A DNA stretch of 64,000 nt from the NCBI GenBank assembly GCA_907165275.2, contig OU015674.1, positions 8,271,001 through 8,335,000 on the forward strand, read 5' to 3'. The translations under genes and the position numbers were made by a program. The first letter of the stretch is position 1, and each line of letters opens with the position of its first letter. This stretch comes from Zygaena filipendulae (Eukaryota > Arthropoda > Insecta > Lepidoptera > Zygaenidae). Under the pieces are notes generated by a model. That model did not search any database and was not told the DNA's origin. It saw nothing but the letters and a program-made list of their open reading frames with translations. Positions 1-13,331 of the stretch are shown here, one piece after another.

Positions 1-1097
1 TTTAACTGCTCTACCATGATCTGCTGGATTTTGAAACGGAGTTCTGGATTTTTATCCAGGTCCTAATTGAAGATGTTATACTGATCTATGAGAAACAAAG
101 GAGATCCCGCCTTCACATGCTAGTGGAACTGTTAAAATATATTTTTTTACTTTTTAACTGCTCTACCATGATCTGCTGGATTTTGAAACGGAGTTTTGGA
201 TTTTTATCCAGGTCCTAATTGAAGATATTATACTGATCTATGAGAAACAAAGGAGTTCGCGCCTTCACGTGCTAGTGGAAATGTTAAAATATATATTTTT
301 TTACTTTCTAACTGCTCTACTATAATCTGCTGGATTTCGGATCGGAGTTTTGGTTTAGTATCCAGTTCTAAATTGAAGATGCCATACTGATCTGTGAGAA
401 ACGCAGAAGTTCCGTCCTTCACGTGCTAGTGGAACTGTCAAAATAGTATTGTTTTACTTTGTCTCAGCTCTACTATGATCATATGGGTTTTAAACGGGAG
501 TTCTGGTTTTCAATCCAGTTCTGTATCTAAGTTTTGATACTGGTCTGTAAGATACGAAGGAGTTCCGCCCTTCACGTGCTGGTGGAACTGTTAAAATAAT
601 ATTTTTTTACTTTCTAGCTGCTCTACCATGATCTGCTGGATTTTGAACCAGATTTCTGGATTCGTATCCAGTTTTAAATTGAAGATGTCATACTTACCTG
701 TGAGAAACGAAGGATTTCCGTCCTTCACGTGCTAGTGGAACTGTTAAAATAATATTTTTTTACTTTTTAACTGCTCTACCAAGATCTGCTGGAGTTCGGA
801 ACAGAGTTCTAGATTCGTGTCCGGTTCTAAATTGAAGATATCATAGTGATCTGTGAGAAACCAAGGAGTTACCGCCTTCGCGTGCTAGTGGAACTGTTAA
901 AATAATATTTTTTAACTTTTTCTCAGCTCTACCATGATCAGATGGGTTTTAAATGGGAGTTCTGGTTTTTAATCTAGTTCTGTATCTAAGTTCTGATACT
1001 GGTCTATGAGATACGAAGGAGTTCCGCCCTTCACGTGCTGGTGGAACTGTTAAAATAATACTTTTTTTCCTTTTTAACTGCTCTACCATGACGGCCA
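1..1097. repeat. ~154-bp satellite array with three-monomer higher-order pattern
   Basis: The marker CTGCTCTACCATGATCTG or its variant recurs at about 8, 152, 307, 463, 617, 771, 924 and 1078, a spacing of 144-156 bp. The copies at 463 and 924 share their own variant (TGATCAGATGGG / TGATCATATGGG) and are 461 bp apart, that is three monomers. The array starts before the window. No coding content; the short minus-strand frame inside is a by-product. Confidence 0.95.
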
Positions 1098-1190
1098 GAG
1101 CTCTTGTTTCTTACAGATCAGTAACAGGTCTTCAATTAAGAACTGGATACGAATCCAGCACTCCCGTTTAAAGTCCAGCAGATCATGGTA
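1098..1190. repeat. Inverted terminal monomer of the 154-bp satellite
   Basis: Starts GAGCTCTTGTTTCTTACAGA and ends CCAGCAGATCATGGTAGAG: this is the reverse complement of a satellite monomer (its end matches CTCTACCATGATCTGCTGG). The array therefore closes with one inverted copy, after which unrelated AT-rich sequence follows. That is the shape of a fold-back or Helitron/MITE-borne tandem array. Confidence 0.9.
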
Positions 1191-1640
1191 GAGAAATAAT
1201 AATTAATATTAATATTGCTTGAACATTATCACATTATCATCTATAGTCCCAAACTAAAAAGAAATATTGGTTTTAAACTAATGAGGGACCAACTTCCCAA
1301 TTAAATTTTTTGCGGTCTTGTACCGACAAAAGTATTAATAAAATCGAAAAATGTTATAATTTGTAGTAAAACAATTTGGGGTCAACCGAAACTTCAAAAG
1401 AAAAATTAGTTTTTTATTATATTATTATGATTGACGTAGATTTTTTTTAATTATTTTCTTTTTTTGGTGTTATTTTTTATAAGAAGTCGGTCCGGACTCC
1501 AGAGATAATCCCATCGTGCATCTATTTCACACTTGCGGCCGTCGCGAGCAAATCCTCACCGTCTCCCTCTTAATCCCTTATTTTATAATAAATATTATCA
1601 GACCTTAGGAGGTAAACCCGCAGTCAGAGAGAAGGTAATC
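1191..1640. other. AT-rich spacer, nothing recognised
   Basis: AT-rich sequence between two tandem arrays. I see no gene, tRNA or clear transposon end. Confidence 0.7.
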
Positions 1641-1649
1641 ACTACGTTT

Positions 1650-3575
1650 TCCCGCCAAAGAGTTCTACACATTATCCCTATAACATTTTTCAATTTGACT
1701 AATACTTTTCGCGGTACAAGGATGTAAAAAAATTGGGAAATTATTTCAAAACCATTTTTGGGCTATGTAAACAACAGAACTATTTCCAAAATGTATATAG
1801 ATGTTCAGAACTATGTGGGGGGAAACTAGAACTCATGCCATTTTTTTTAAAACTTGTGTATAAAAAAAAGTTTTTCTCAATTTTCATCGAGTTTCCGGAA
1901 AATGTGATTTTTTCTTAAATTTCTAGGTGCCCCTCAAAGAGTTCTACAAGTTTTTCTTCTAACTTATTTCGATATAACCGATAAGAAAGACGCTAGGTTC
2001 AGATGAAAATAATTAGTTATTTTGAAAAAAAATAAATATTCAAAAATCGATTTTTTTGTTAGAGTTCCATTGGCCCCCTAAAGAGTTCTACACATTATCG
2101 CTATAACATTTTTCGATTTGACTAATACTTTTCGCGGTACAAGGCCGTAAAAAAATTGGGCAATTATTTCAAAACCATTTTTGGTCTATGTAAACAAGAG
2201 AACTATTTCCAAAATGTATATAGATGTTCAGAACTATGTGGGGGGCAACTAGAACTCATGCCATTTTTTTAAAAACTTGTGTATATAAAAAAAGTTTTTC
2301 TCAATTTTCATCGAGTTTCCGGAAAATGTATTTTTTTCTTAGATTTCTAGGTGCCCCTCAAAGAGTTCTACAAGTTTTTCCTATAACTTATTTCGATATA
2401 ACCGATAAGAAAGACGCTAGGTTCAGATGAAAATAATTAGTTATTTTGGAAAAAAATAAATATTCAAAAATCGATTTTTTTGTTAGAGTTCCGTTGGCCC
2501 CCCAAAAAGTTCTACACATTATCTCTATAACATTTTTCGATTTGACTAATATTTTTCGCGGTACAAGGCCGTAAAAAAATTGGAAAATTATTTCAAAACC
2601 ATTTCTGGGCTATGTAAACAACAGAACTATTTCCAAAATGTCTATAGATGTTCAGAACTATGTGGGGGGCAACCAGAACTCATGCCATTTTTTTAAAAAC
2701 TTGTGTATAAAAAAAAAGTTTTTCTCAATTTTCATCGAGTTTCCGGAAAATGTGTTTTTTTCTTAGATTTCTAGGTGCCCCTCAAAGAGTTCTACAAGTT
2801 TTTTTTATAACTTATTTCGATATAACCGATAAGAAAGACGCTAGGTTCAGATGAAAATAATTAGTTATTTTGGAAAAAAATAAAATATTCAAAAATCGAT
2901 TTTTTTGTTAGAGTTCCGTTGGCCCCCCAAAGAGTTCTACACATTATCCCTATAACATTTTTTGATTTGACTAATACTTTTCGCGGTATAAGGCCGTAAA
3001 ATATGAAAATCGGGAAATTATTTCAAAACCATTTTTGGTCTATGTAAACAACAGAACAATTTCTAAAATGTATATAGATGTTCAGAACTATGTGGGGGGC
3101 AACTAGAACTCATGCCATTTTTTTAAAAACTTGTGTATAAAAAAAAAGTTTTTCTCAATTTTCATCTAGTTTCCGGAAAATAAATTTTTTTCTTAGATTT
3201 CTAGGTGCCCCTCAAAGAGTTCTATAAGTTTTTCCTATAACTTATTTCGATATAACCGATAGGAAAGACGCTAGGTTCAGATGAAAATAATTAATTATTT
3301 TGAAAAAAAATAAAATATTCAAAAATCGATTTTTTTGTAAGAGTTCCGTTGGCCCCCCAAAGAGTTCTACACATTATCTCTATAACATTTTTCGATTTGA
3401 CTAATACTTTTCGCGGTATAAGGCCGTAAAATATGAAAATCGGGAAGTTGGCCCCCCATTATTTCAAAACCATTTTTGGTCTATGTAAACAACAGAACTA
3501 TTTCCAAAAAGTATAAAGAACTCCGGAACTATGTGGGGGGCCACTAGAACTCACTTTATTTTATTTTTTTTTTGA
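1650..3575. repeat. 424-bp tandem repeat, about 4.5 copies
   Basis: The marker AGAGTTCTACACATTAT recurs at 1659, 2083, 2507, 2931 and 3361, a 424-bp period (430 for the last). Units share CGGTACAAGGCCGTAAAA, TTCAGAACTATGTGGGGGGC and GATAAGAAAGACGCTAGG. The last copy is cut short near GGGGGGCCAACTT at about 3590. Small frames in it recur in each unit and are not genes. A related diverged single copy lies at 38110-38710. Confidence 0.95.
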
Positions 3576-3799
3576 CATTGGGGGGCCAACTTCACACCGC
3601 CCCTGGATCACGAGTAGCAGCTTAGTGAGGAACATGTCACAAGCTTCGGCCAACATAAAAAAAACAAGGATCTGACGCGTGACGTCACGACCAACATTGC
3701 TTGTTCGTAATTCGCCTACCCCTTATCACATGGATCCGTGTATAATTTTTTATTTTATTCTCCTACAACATTACAATTGTGGCGTTTGGGTCAGTGAAT

Positions 3800-4060
3800 A
3801 ACCAGCAGGGAACGAACATTGTGACACGAGAATTTTATATATTAGACTGGCTGTCCCCCGCGATTTCATCCGCGGTAATTTCGGAGTTCCCGCGGGAATT
3901 CCGGAAAAAGAGTGTTGTAGTTTACGGTGATAAGCAGTTCCCCGCATTAATTCCGGAGTTTTAAGTTGGACCATATTATAAATGTTTACAATATTTTATC
4001 AAAATCCGTTCAGTGGTTTCGGAGTCCATCGCGGACAAACAACGTGACACGTGATTTATA
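3800..4060 (-). mobile_element. Helitron-like (Lep1-type) remnant
   Basis: On the minus strand the typical 3' end is recognisable: CCGCGGATGAAATCGCGGG followed by a CAGCCAGT-like terminus. CGGAGTTCCCGCGGGAATTCC on the plus strand is the family's hairpin core. Lepidopteran non-autonomous Helitrons end in a short GC hairpin plus CTAG|T; this copy is diverged. Confidence 0.6.
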
Positions 4061-5624
4061 TATATTAGATAAGATATATTAAGATAAGATATCTGGCGCG
4101 GTCCGAAGGGGGGGATTACGGGGGACATGACCCCCCAAAATTTCAGCCTGCGACCGCGCAGCCTGCCACACTCACACATTCACACACACGCACGCACACA
4201 CGTATAGATTATATTAATTTTTAAGTCCATGTTGCATACATAGCTCAAATTTCTGTGTAGTTATTAGGTATACCGTATTTGTTAACCGCACACGCAGATG
4301 GCCAAGATACAGGCTCAGCCTAGTTTGGTCACTGATAGTCTCGTTATTTTGTATTCACCGTTTCTTTTTGTAATAAATAAATAAATAAAAAATAAATAGT
4401 CCGAATCTAACTCTGCGACGTTACACAAATCGAGTATCGGGGCAACGCAACGAGCTCGAGTGCCGACTGCCGACGGCCGGAGCAGCCCTCCGCCCTCGCG
4501 GCAATAAAAATGATGGAATCAAATTGGACGCGCGCCCAATCAAACGCTTCCTGTCATTAACTTTGGCATGCGTGCGTTTGTTTACGACACTATCTACGTA
4601 ACTAAGCTATATTGCTTGTGTGAAATCCCTAAAATGAAATTTTTTTGGTTGTAAATTTTGAAATGGGACCGTTCGAGATTTCAAATAAATGTGTTTACAA
4701 ACTGCGACCAAATCGTCACATTCAGCGCAAGCAAAGTGATGCAATATCACGGGTGATGGAACCACCTTACTACATCTCTCAGTACGAACGTATTTTTACG
4801 TTGGTCACGCACGTTTAGTTGTGTGATTAATTTCGGACTCTAGGCACCTATAGAGGGCGATCAGAGAGCCCGTGGCCAAATCTACTCACAAGGTTGGGTC
4901 TGAACAGCTTCGCTAGTAAAACGTCTGTATGAGCAAAATGTCTGAGTTGCAAAAGGTCAAATCCCAATGTTTTCGTTCTTATTGGTAAATGGTACAAAAC
5001 TATTAATATAATGGTGCGTAAATTGTAAGCAGGAAAGGCTTTATATCTCGACGAGTATGCGGGCGGGAGTGTGCAGTGTGCACGCGCCGGGAATCGAACT
5101 CAATACAAATGAGTTATTAAAACATTACACACTTCTCGAGGGCATCGCTTACTGTGATATTAGTTATGGTTAAGGGGTGGTGCAGTACAGACTACAGAGA
5201 TGTGGTTTTTTTTTTTAAAGGAAACTAAGTGACCCGAAAGACCAATATCCTCTTCAAATAGGTATTAATAAAACAAAAATCCCATAGAAAAAGCTACTTG
5301 CGTTTTTCTCGAATTTCGGCTTTACGGCCGCACTCAAAGTCGTTTTACCTAATAATCACTTAATTTTAAAGATTATTAAAACAAAATTGCTGCAATCAGA
5401 GACTAATTAAATTAATGTTAATTGGCATTTGACTAATTAAGTTACATTTAGTAAAATGCCAATTAACATTAAATTAATGAACAAATCTGTTAATGGCACA
5501 AATCATGCCACCTGCCCTTAACTGCTATACACCTCTCTGCCGGTGTGCGCAATAAACTCGAATACCTACCTATCTAAACTAATTAAGCGTAGCGCGTGTC
5601 GGACACAGTGCTCGAGCACTGGTG

Positions 5625-5692
5625 TCGTGTTGTATCGTGTTGTATCGTGTTGTGTCGTGTTGTGTCGTGTTGTGTACAATACAATCTAGATG
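5625..5692. repeat. 10-bp tandem repeat (GTGTTGTGTC)n
   Basis: GTCGTGTTGTATCGTGTTGT and its GTCGTGTTGTGT variant repeat about six times. Confidence 0.9.
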
Positions 5693-7964
5693 TGTTGTGT
5701 GACTTGTGTCATGTTGTTGTGTGGGTCGCTCCCTCCCGGCTAGTTAATGCGGTATAACGATGTTGTGAGCGGTGAAGACAAGCTCCATTTAACACTGTGT
5801 GAAACTTATAATAGGTTGGCAACAATTTGTAGGCAATTTAGAACAAACCTTATCACATTTTGTTAATAAAACTTTTACTGCCTACCTATTTTGGGTCAAA
5901 GTTGCTTTTTTTCGAATTTCTCCATATAAAGAAGAGTTTTTCAATTTATCTGTATTTTTATTGTCGTTTTTATGAGATACGCGATCTTTGTAAGTATTTA
6001 ATAGTACATTGTTATCCTAGGGGTGAAAGTAAGTCGCTACGCTCGGGCGCCAAACCCCGTCTCGGGACTAAATAAGTCTTTCTCCCGAGGATACCACTGT
6101 GCTTTTCATTACGAATGCAAGGAAAGTCAAAATAAAAATAGGAATTAGCTAAAGAAAAAATGAGTGAAGATCGGATAGTCGCTTGACACTTTCCCACCTA
6201 TTTCTTTTTCTTTGGCCGGCTAGCTATTCAGCCAGTATTTTTTATTTACATTGTGGCGACCTAAAAAAAATATTTTCTTTAATTATTAAGTATTAATTAA
6301 AGAAAATAAAAAAATATAAATAGGAATTAGCTTAAGAAAAAGTGAGTGAATTTTATTTTAATTAATACCTACTTAAACTTTACGTTAAATAATAAATAAA
6401 ATAAAAAAATAGGGAATAAAAAGTATTTTTATTCCCCTCATGGACTAAAGAACGAATAAAGTTTGCTGAAAAGTTTGGTAGCTGTACAAAATGGATGTTT
6501 TTTTTTTTACTTTATACTCAATCTATGGTTTTTATATAGAAAAAAACAAATGTGAGTTTATTTATTCGTTACGCTTTCACGACTTAACTACTCAACCGAT
6601 TAACATGATATTTCACATACCTATATAGTTCACATTGTCAAAAGTACCTACCTACAGACAAGGATATATATAATAATTATATGGTATGGTGGTATGATCA
6701 ACCAGCTCTTCCAACTTTTGCTAACCTTCGCTATCCTCTCTCGATGTCTATTGCATCAAATTACCTACTTGCGTCTCTGTTTCCAAATACATGCCTTTTC
6801 TTTCTTTCTTCTCCTCATCTCATCTATATTAACGCAAGTAAAGCCGCGGGCAAAAGCTAGCTGCAAAATACAGGCAGTCGTAGACAAGTAGATACTTAGG
6901 TAAGTAGGTACTTAATTATTTTTTTCGGTTCGTTTCGTTAATGAGTCGCAAGAGGTATCTAGTACATTATCGTCGTACACGTGTATCTACCTACATACCT
7001 ATTTATCGAAACGATAATGCCTCCTGGGCCGGCAGTCTCGACAACGTTTTGACAACGTTATCGTATCGATCGTTAACAAAGGACCCAAAAATCATGACGA
7101 TCAACATCATTACAGTAACCAACATTACCTACATTAAATGCAAGCCTCGACTCGAAACTTGCCCAGGGGCCGGTCAACTTGCGATTCGTTAAAAACCCCT
7201 CAACAACCTCGGCTTCCATAACGCGCCAACTGTTGACAGATTACAGTCGACTGTAATCAATTGTCAATAAAGTAAACCTACTCATTTGAGGGGAGGACAG
7301 GGAGAGGGTGCGCGGGGCGCGGGGCGCGGGGGGCGCTCGTCGTTTCTATCGCAAATATTTGCAGCGGATAATCGAACCCGTTGTCTTGTTGCTTGGAGAC
7401 GGTACCCACCAACTGTACTGTGTGGGCTTGTTTTGTCGAATCTCCGCAAGTTCTTTATAACTTGCGTCATTTAATTGGTCCATGCTTGCGTTTGCGACGA
7501 AGCAGTTCTCTGTCCTGCCTATCTATACATATACCTATAGGCAGGTAGTCAAATGCCAGCAAAGTGTTTTTTGGAACGTAGTTCCTTATGGGACGGTGCG
7601 GAGGGGTAAGGGAACCGGGAGAAAACGTGCGTAACGTAAGATTTTTTTTTATCAATAAAAAATCCTAATAAAAAATGAATAGGTACCCGAATAGTTATTT
7701 TCTTTATAGGTACCTCAAATAGAACTTGATTAGTATTTTTTTCTTTTTTTTTATAAATGAGAAATTATTTATTATATTTAAATTAAAAACTTAAAATTAA
7801 TATTTTTATAATAAAGAATTTGTTCCTATCCGGTGTCCCACGACACCACAGTTTTTTTTTTTCTAAGACCGTTTAAAGATGAATCCCTATTTCCCTTGGT
7901 CACGCTCACGGCATCTCTGAACAGCTGGATCGGTCGCCATTAAATTTTGCATATCTAAAACTAC

Positions 7965-8064
7965 ACGTTGTCAGGGGTACAGAGAAGGACATGGGGTACT
8001 TTTCGTTCAGGGATTCCCGCGGTAAATCCGAAGTTGACGCGGGTGAAACCGCGGGGAACAGCTA
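7965..8064 (+). mobile_element. Helitron-like (Lep1-type) 3' end
   Basis: TTGTCAGGGGTACAGAGAAG, then GATTCCCGCGGTAAATCCGA and the terminal block GGTGAAACCGCGGGGAACAG CTAGT. This is the family's conserved 3' end with hairpin and CTAGT. Confidence 0.8.
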
Positions 8065-9875
8065 GTTAGATATCTAATAATAGGCAATGCTTCGCTAAGC
8101 CTTAAGGTAGTACAGTTGACCTACTTAGGTAGGTACCTAGTACCTAGGTACTAAACATTCAGGCAGTGTTTACCGCGATTCTGGCGTATGAAAGCTCACC
8201 ATTACCTATTTTATTTTAATTTATTTTACTCGGATTACCTATCTACAACTTGTTCTACAACTACAAGTAAATAAAGCAGCAAGGTAGGTACCTACTTAGT
8301 AAAGGGTTGCCAGGTCGCCAAACCAAATAGCCGGACAGACAGACCAGGCAGTTTGCCCGGACAGTTGGGTGAAAAGGCTGGACACCCTACATTATTGAGG
8401 ATTTTGTGTCTGCCTATTTAGGTCCTATAACAAAAAAAATTGGATGTAAAATCAAGCTTTTTTAATACAGTTGCTCAAAAAGTGGCGTATTGCAGGGACG
8501 TTTAGCGTTCGGGATGTGGGCTATTACATACTCGAGCTTTTTGTTTACCTTTCCCGAACTCGTGCGTTCTCTTTGCCAACTGTCAAAAATGGCGACACGA
8601 CTTTGACACACTTTTTGCATTGCGAAACGTAGGTTTCGCATTACTAATACGGCTAGCGCCATCTCTTGATCACAGTTGGAACTTAGTTGAGTTTGTTGTG
8701 TTTTTGATATTTTATTAAATTGCTTAATTTTTTCGTAACTGTATTAAAAATAGTTGTTCAGTACACGTGCGGAACCGTCATTGCAACTAGTTCCGACTGT
8801 CAACCCTCACCTTCGGCTGCGCCTCGGCTCGGGTAGACATTTGTCGGAACTCTTTGCAATGACAGGCTTTCCGCACTTATAATGAAATATACTATTTTGA
8901 TTACCTACCTATTACCATAAATCTTGTTAAAACCTATAGGTTAAAAAAATCGAATGCCAAATCAGTCTAGTACTTTATTATACAATTAAGTATAACCAGT
9001 CAAATGAGGGGTATAAAATCAAAGGCAGCTAGTTGCCTGTGCCACAGATAATAATATAATACTATACTAGTATGTGCTTACTCTATACGTGTAGCTAGAA
9101 ACCAAAATACGCGTATAGGTAGATGTTATGTAAGAACAAAAAGGTAGGTGGGTAGGTACATAAACTGAGTGTAGGTCTACGTGTGTTTCAGCACCGATGC
9201 CGATGTTCACAAGTGGGTCGCGAAAGGGCGGACGCATCTAAAATATTCACTAACCAAGCAACACTGAGCGCCTACACCCCCCTCTTTCTACCACACAGCG
9301 ACGCCATAAGCCCGTTTCCTTCACAGTTTGTATGACAATCATTGCGCTTTCGCCCGCCACATATGGTCGTCTCTTTTCCCGACGCTCGTCACGTATGCCT
9401 TCGGCTCGCTCGCTCTCATTAGGTTAGTCCACAAGATGTGTTTGCACGACGTTTGCCAGCCGCATTTTGTATGCAATCGCACAGACTATGAACAAATTTT
9501 CAGAATGATTTACATAAAAGTTTTATACTTACCATCGGTACGGACAGTTATGTTTATCAATGAAATTTCTTGACCCTATAGATTCTTGGAAGGGCTGCCC
9601 CACAGAATAATATAGTAGCTGGTGCAGCTGGATGACACTAGAGCATGGTGGTAGAGCATTTTCTAGTTATCTACAACGTGAAAATCTGGCACCACTCGCC
9701 AAGCACCTATAGGCAGCCTCACTTGAAAGCCAGTTCCCATTCTAGGCTAGATGTTGAGGTACCTACAACTTTTATTTCGTCTGAGCCTACAACCTTCGAC
9801 CAGACAGCCACTAAACTTATGGTCAAACGCCTAGGGCCTAGGCTATTGATAATAAATAATACTTAGGTATAATGG

Positions 9876-10195
9876 CCATGTTGACTAATTTTTTTTTTAG
9901 TCCGTCTTGTAGATTATTAAAAAATATTGGACACGTATTTTTTCTTTTTTTACGTAATCAAAAAATAACGGCGATATATTGAGTTGAAATTTCGCGTGAC
10001 GTCACTATTCTAACAGTTTGTATGGCGGTTTTTGCGGTTAGTGACGTCACGACCCCCTCACCCTAAACTTTAATGCGCTTTATCTCTGTATATTTTAATT
10101 TATTTGAAAAAGCAAAAAATACGTGTCTATTGTTTTTTTATTTTCTAACTGACGGACTAATTAGAATTTTGATTTTTAAAAGTAGTCAACATCCC
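9876..10195 (+). mobile_element. MITE, family with ATGTTGACTA outer and TTAGTCCGTC inner inverted repeats
   Basis: Left end ATGTTGACTAAT then TTTAGTCCGTCTTGTAG; right end CTGACGGACTAATTAG then TAGTCAACAT. The core contains TGACGTCA-like sites (GCGTGACGTCACTATTC, AGTGACGTCACGACC). A second copy lies inverted at 13873-14203 and a shorter relative at 60697-60915. No coding content. Confidence 0.85.
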
Positions 10196-10199
10196 TATT

Positions 10200-11160
10200 A
10201 CACTTACAAAGTAAAGAAGCGTTATAAGAGAATATTTTCCCTGGGTATTAAACCTCTACAGAGCCACCTATTTTGAAAAACAAAAAAAAATTAAGCTTAT
10301 TCGCTTCGCTCGCATTATTTATTTTTAAAACTTATTTTTTTCATCGTTTGCTCCCATAGGTCATGACCACCAAAGCAAATTCTCTGTACACTGCAAGTCG
10401 TGACCCTCGATAAGTCACCTCGTTCCGCGCCACTCCCGCATCCCCTCATAACTTCGCCGATGCTAAGTTATTATAAAGCAATCCGTAATCAAAAGAATTC
10501 GCAGCTCTCAAGTATCCGAGGACGTACCTCACTGTGCACTAGATGCAAAACAAATATGTTTCGAGGAGTCGATGTATTGACGAGCAGTCGGCGCAGCGGC
10601 ACATCAAAGGCCGCGGGCCTCTCGACTCGTCGGGAGGAGGAGCGCGGGGCGCGGCGGGGCGGGGCGGAGTGTAACGAGCGTGGATCAAACAAACAATCGT
10701 AGTTAAGTACCTATTATATGACTTACACGCAGCAATTAAAGCTCTACCAGACTGTTTTAAACAAGCCTCCCCACAAGGTGACCTTGGCTGGAGGCTGGTT
10801 TAAAACCACCGTTCGTCACCCATAATTTCGTTGTAAACAACCGTCCACACTGTTTTAAACCACTGTTGAAATCTTTGGTTTTGGGCTTGTTTACAACAGT
10901 GGTACACGCTTTAATCAATCCTGTTTTCTTGATTTCCACTGTGCGTATTTAAAGGCGCACGTAACCTACATCGAGGTGTGGCCCGCGGTTTCACTCGCTA
11001 TGATTTTGGGGATTCTATCAACTTATACCTCTCGGAATCAAAATAATCCTTACCTACTAATATTGGCTGCTATTTTTTGAAAACGCGGGAAGGAGCTAGT
11101 ATAATAATAATAATAGGCAAATAACGTTTAGACATTTATAGCACCAACTAGCTTGTAATT
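10200..11160. other. Gene-free stretch
   Basis: Includes a GC-rich patch (10620-10675) and repeated GTTTTAAAC words between 10750 and 10870. No coding content recognised; the 100-residue plus-strand frame at 10400 has no family signature. Confidence 0.55.
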
Positions 11161-11164
11161 TACA

Positions 11165-11307
11165 CTATGGGTAGGGTAAATAGGTACATTATGATACAGA
11201 TACCAAATACCCGGACTAAGGAAACACAATTGTTCGCAAAATGCGAGGATCAAACCCGGGACACCTGGCGTAGCTGTCAGGCTCACTTACCACTACACCA
11301 ACGGTCC
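11165..11307 (-). repeat. tRNA-derived SINE
   Basis: On the minus strand the head reads GGACCGTTGGTGTAGTGGTA (A box) and, about 50 nt on, CCCGGGTTTGATCCTCGC (B box), followed by a non-tRNA body that ends near 11165. This is the common lepidopteran SINE head, a tRNA-like Pol III promoter. It is not a functional tRNA: the arms do not fold and the body continues. Confidence 0.8.
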
Positions 11308-11309
11308 TT

Positions 11310-13320
11310 TTTAACACTACCTACCTACCTATTTATACAAGATACTTTTGCTTCAGTTGTCCCGGTCGACGCGACGCTCCCATAGACCATAGTGCAACTA
11401 TGAACTAGGCGTAGCGTAGATAGGTCTCAGGTAACGACGGAAAAATAATATCTAATTGTAAGTAGGTACTTTGTACTTAATTGAAGTTTATGCTGAGCGG
11501 AGTGGAGCCGCCGACCGAGGCGAAGGCAAGTGTGCGAGCTCGCGTTTATTCTAACACTCGTTTATTATAATCAAAAGAATAATAAGTATCCGACGCCACC
11601 TGCTTCCGAGCGAGCGGTCGTTTGCATCACAAAGCGGCGGGAGCGGCGACACGTACCTACCCTCTATCTAGGACCAGTGTTTCCCGCCCAAGCACTTTCG
11701 TGAAAAGCAACGAGTGATATAAAGCAACACATTGCTCACTGAAAATACGTAGGTAGGTAAAACAAAAACACAACTGTTTCTTCATAGTCAGGTAAGTATT
11801 CTATCTTGTCACGCTTTCATAATTTAATCCATAGATTACCTACCTACCTACTAGATACGTGCAGAGACAGGTTAGGTACATAAATATCGGACTGCAGTAA
11901 AAAAAATGATTAAAACATGTTATTATAATTGGAAAGGAGAACCGTCCGATGAATCTGGCAAACATCTAATCCAAAGGAGGATGACCGAACCGCCTTTAAC
12001 CTAGGACCTGCATCATTCACCTATATACCTACCTATTTTGGAAATCATCTAACTATAACTACTTACACTTACCTAAAATAAAATATACCTAAGTTTGGAA
12101 ATTTAGTGGCATTAAAATGCCAGAAGTCACCTACCTACCTACCTACCCCTCTCAGCTTTGTCTCGTTTATTCTTACAATAATCACGACGGCGCACTTGTC
12201 TCGTCGGCACCCACGAGGGCCAGAAGAAGTCAATTCAATTAAACAAATCCTTTAACAAGCAAATAAGCAGAAGCGAGAGGACTCCGCGGAGATCAAAGCC
12301 CTCTCGATGCCACTCTTGTCCCTCGCCACATCGCTCTACCTATGTTAGTATAACTAGACGACTACCTACGAGTCCACATTGAAATTGTTTTCGGTTATGA
12401 TGTACTTTTAACACTTTGAACATAGTATGTAAGTAGTAAGTACCTACAGTCCATACTGATGTTATAACTTATAAGTGCAAAAGTAATTCTGTTTGTTACA
12501 TTTTTAATTTTGCGTATACGATGTCAGGGTTACAGGGTTGTCATACTTACTAATATGTCTCCAAGAGTAATTCCAATATAGGGGGTTTCAAATTTAGAAA
12601 TGTCCCATGTGAAGTAGTCACGCTATAGTTATATCTCCGAGAGACGTGGAGTGGTCGCGACCCGACGGACGGCGGAGGGGGCGGCTTTGTGTATCAGCTG
12701 TCTTGTGGAGCCCCTCCCGCACTGATCAGCGATTCCCGACACCGATACTGAGGCCGAACACGCTCGTTACCGTTATCATCAAACGCGCCGCGCCGCGCTG
12801 ATTAGCGATACCGAGCGTGCGGTGCCGCTCGCGCTGTAGTGGCGCACTGGCGCTCCGTGTCGAGTTGATCACCGATATTCCTCCACTCTGGAGTTCAAGC
12901 TATGTTAGATTACTTTGTTGCTCTACTAGTAGATACATTTTTTGGCCTTGTGATTTTAAAGATTGATCTAAAGGCAAGCCACAGATGAACTACCTACCTT
13001 CTTTTCTCCTTCTTTTTTCCTTTTCTCTTCTCTACCTTCTTTTCTTACCTTTTTTTCTTCTTCGGATGAAAACTAACATCTCTGTCTAAATCGAAAAACA
13101 AATTATGAGATTTCAGCTGGACCCCTGAGGGCTGAACCCTTGTGAAAGCCGTAGATAACCTAGTTGTTTTAATTTCTATTTGTTTCATCTCAAGAGTAAA
13201 TATAGGTAGGTAGTAATAGATATTATAATAATTATGTCTCATCGTCACGTAAAAGGTAAGTTTATTCGTTCAATAAGAGAGTAAAGTTCGTTTTTAATGG
13301 CAGTGCTGAGTTTAGATTCC
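11310..13320. other. Gene-free stretch with a GC-rich block
   Basis: Mostly AT-rich with ACCTACC-type repeats. 12650-12860 is GC-rich (CGCCGCGCCGCGCTGATTAG) and has several GATCA/GCGATT words; it could be regulatory but I cannot support a call. A TC-rich run lies at 13000-13060. Confidence 0.5.
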
Positions 13321-13331
13321 AAGTGAGAGGA

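Larger units (their letters stand above)
4110..9860. other. Long gene-free stretch
   Basis: No coding frame with recognisable content. It holds a CA/GC microsatellite (about 4170-4205), a 10-bp tandem repeat (5625-5692), an AT palindrome-like pair of AATTAA blocks around 5390-5475, many ACCTACCTACC-type short repeats, a Helitron-like 3' end at 7965-8064 and a GC-rich patch at 7270-7350. I see nothing else that I can name. Confidence 0.6.

Noticed and set aside
1..1097. CRISPR-like regular repeats
   Set aside because: Monomers of about 154 bp are contiguous with no unique spacers, and the DNA is animal; it is a satellite.
5050..5110. B-box-like GTTCGATTCCC on the minus strand
   Set aside because: No matching A box, no cloverleaf and no SINE body that I can follow; not called as tRNA or SINE.
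11165..11307. Functional tRNA gene on the minus strand
   Set aside because: A and B boxes are present but the acceptor and anticodon arms do not pair and a SINE body follows.
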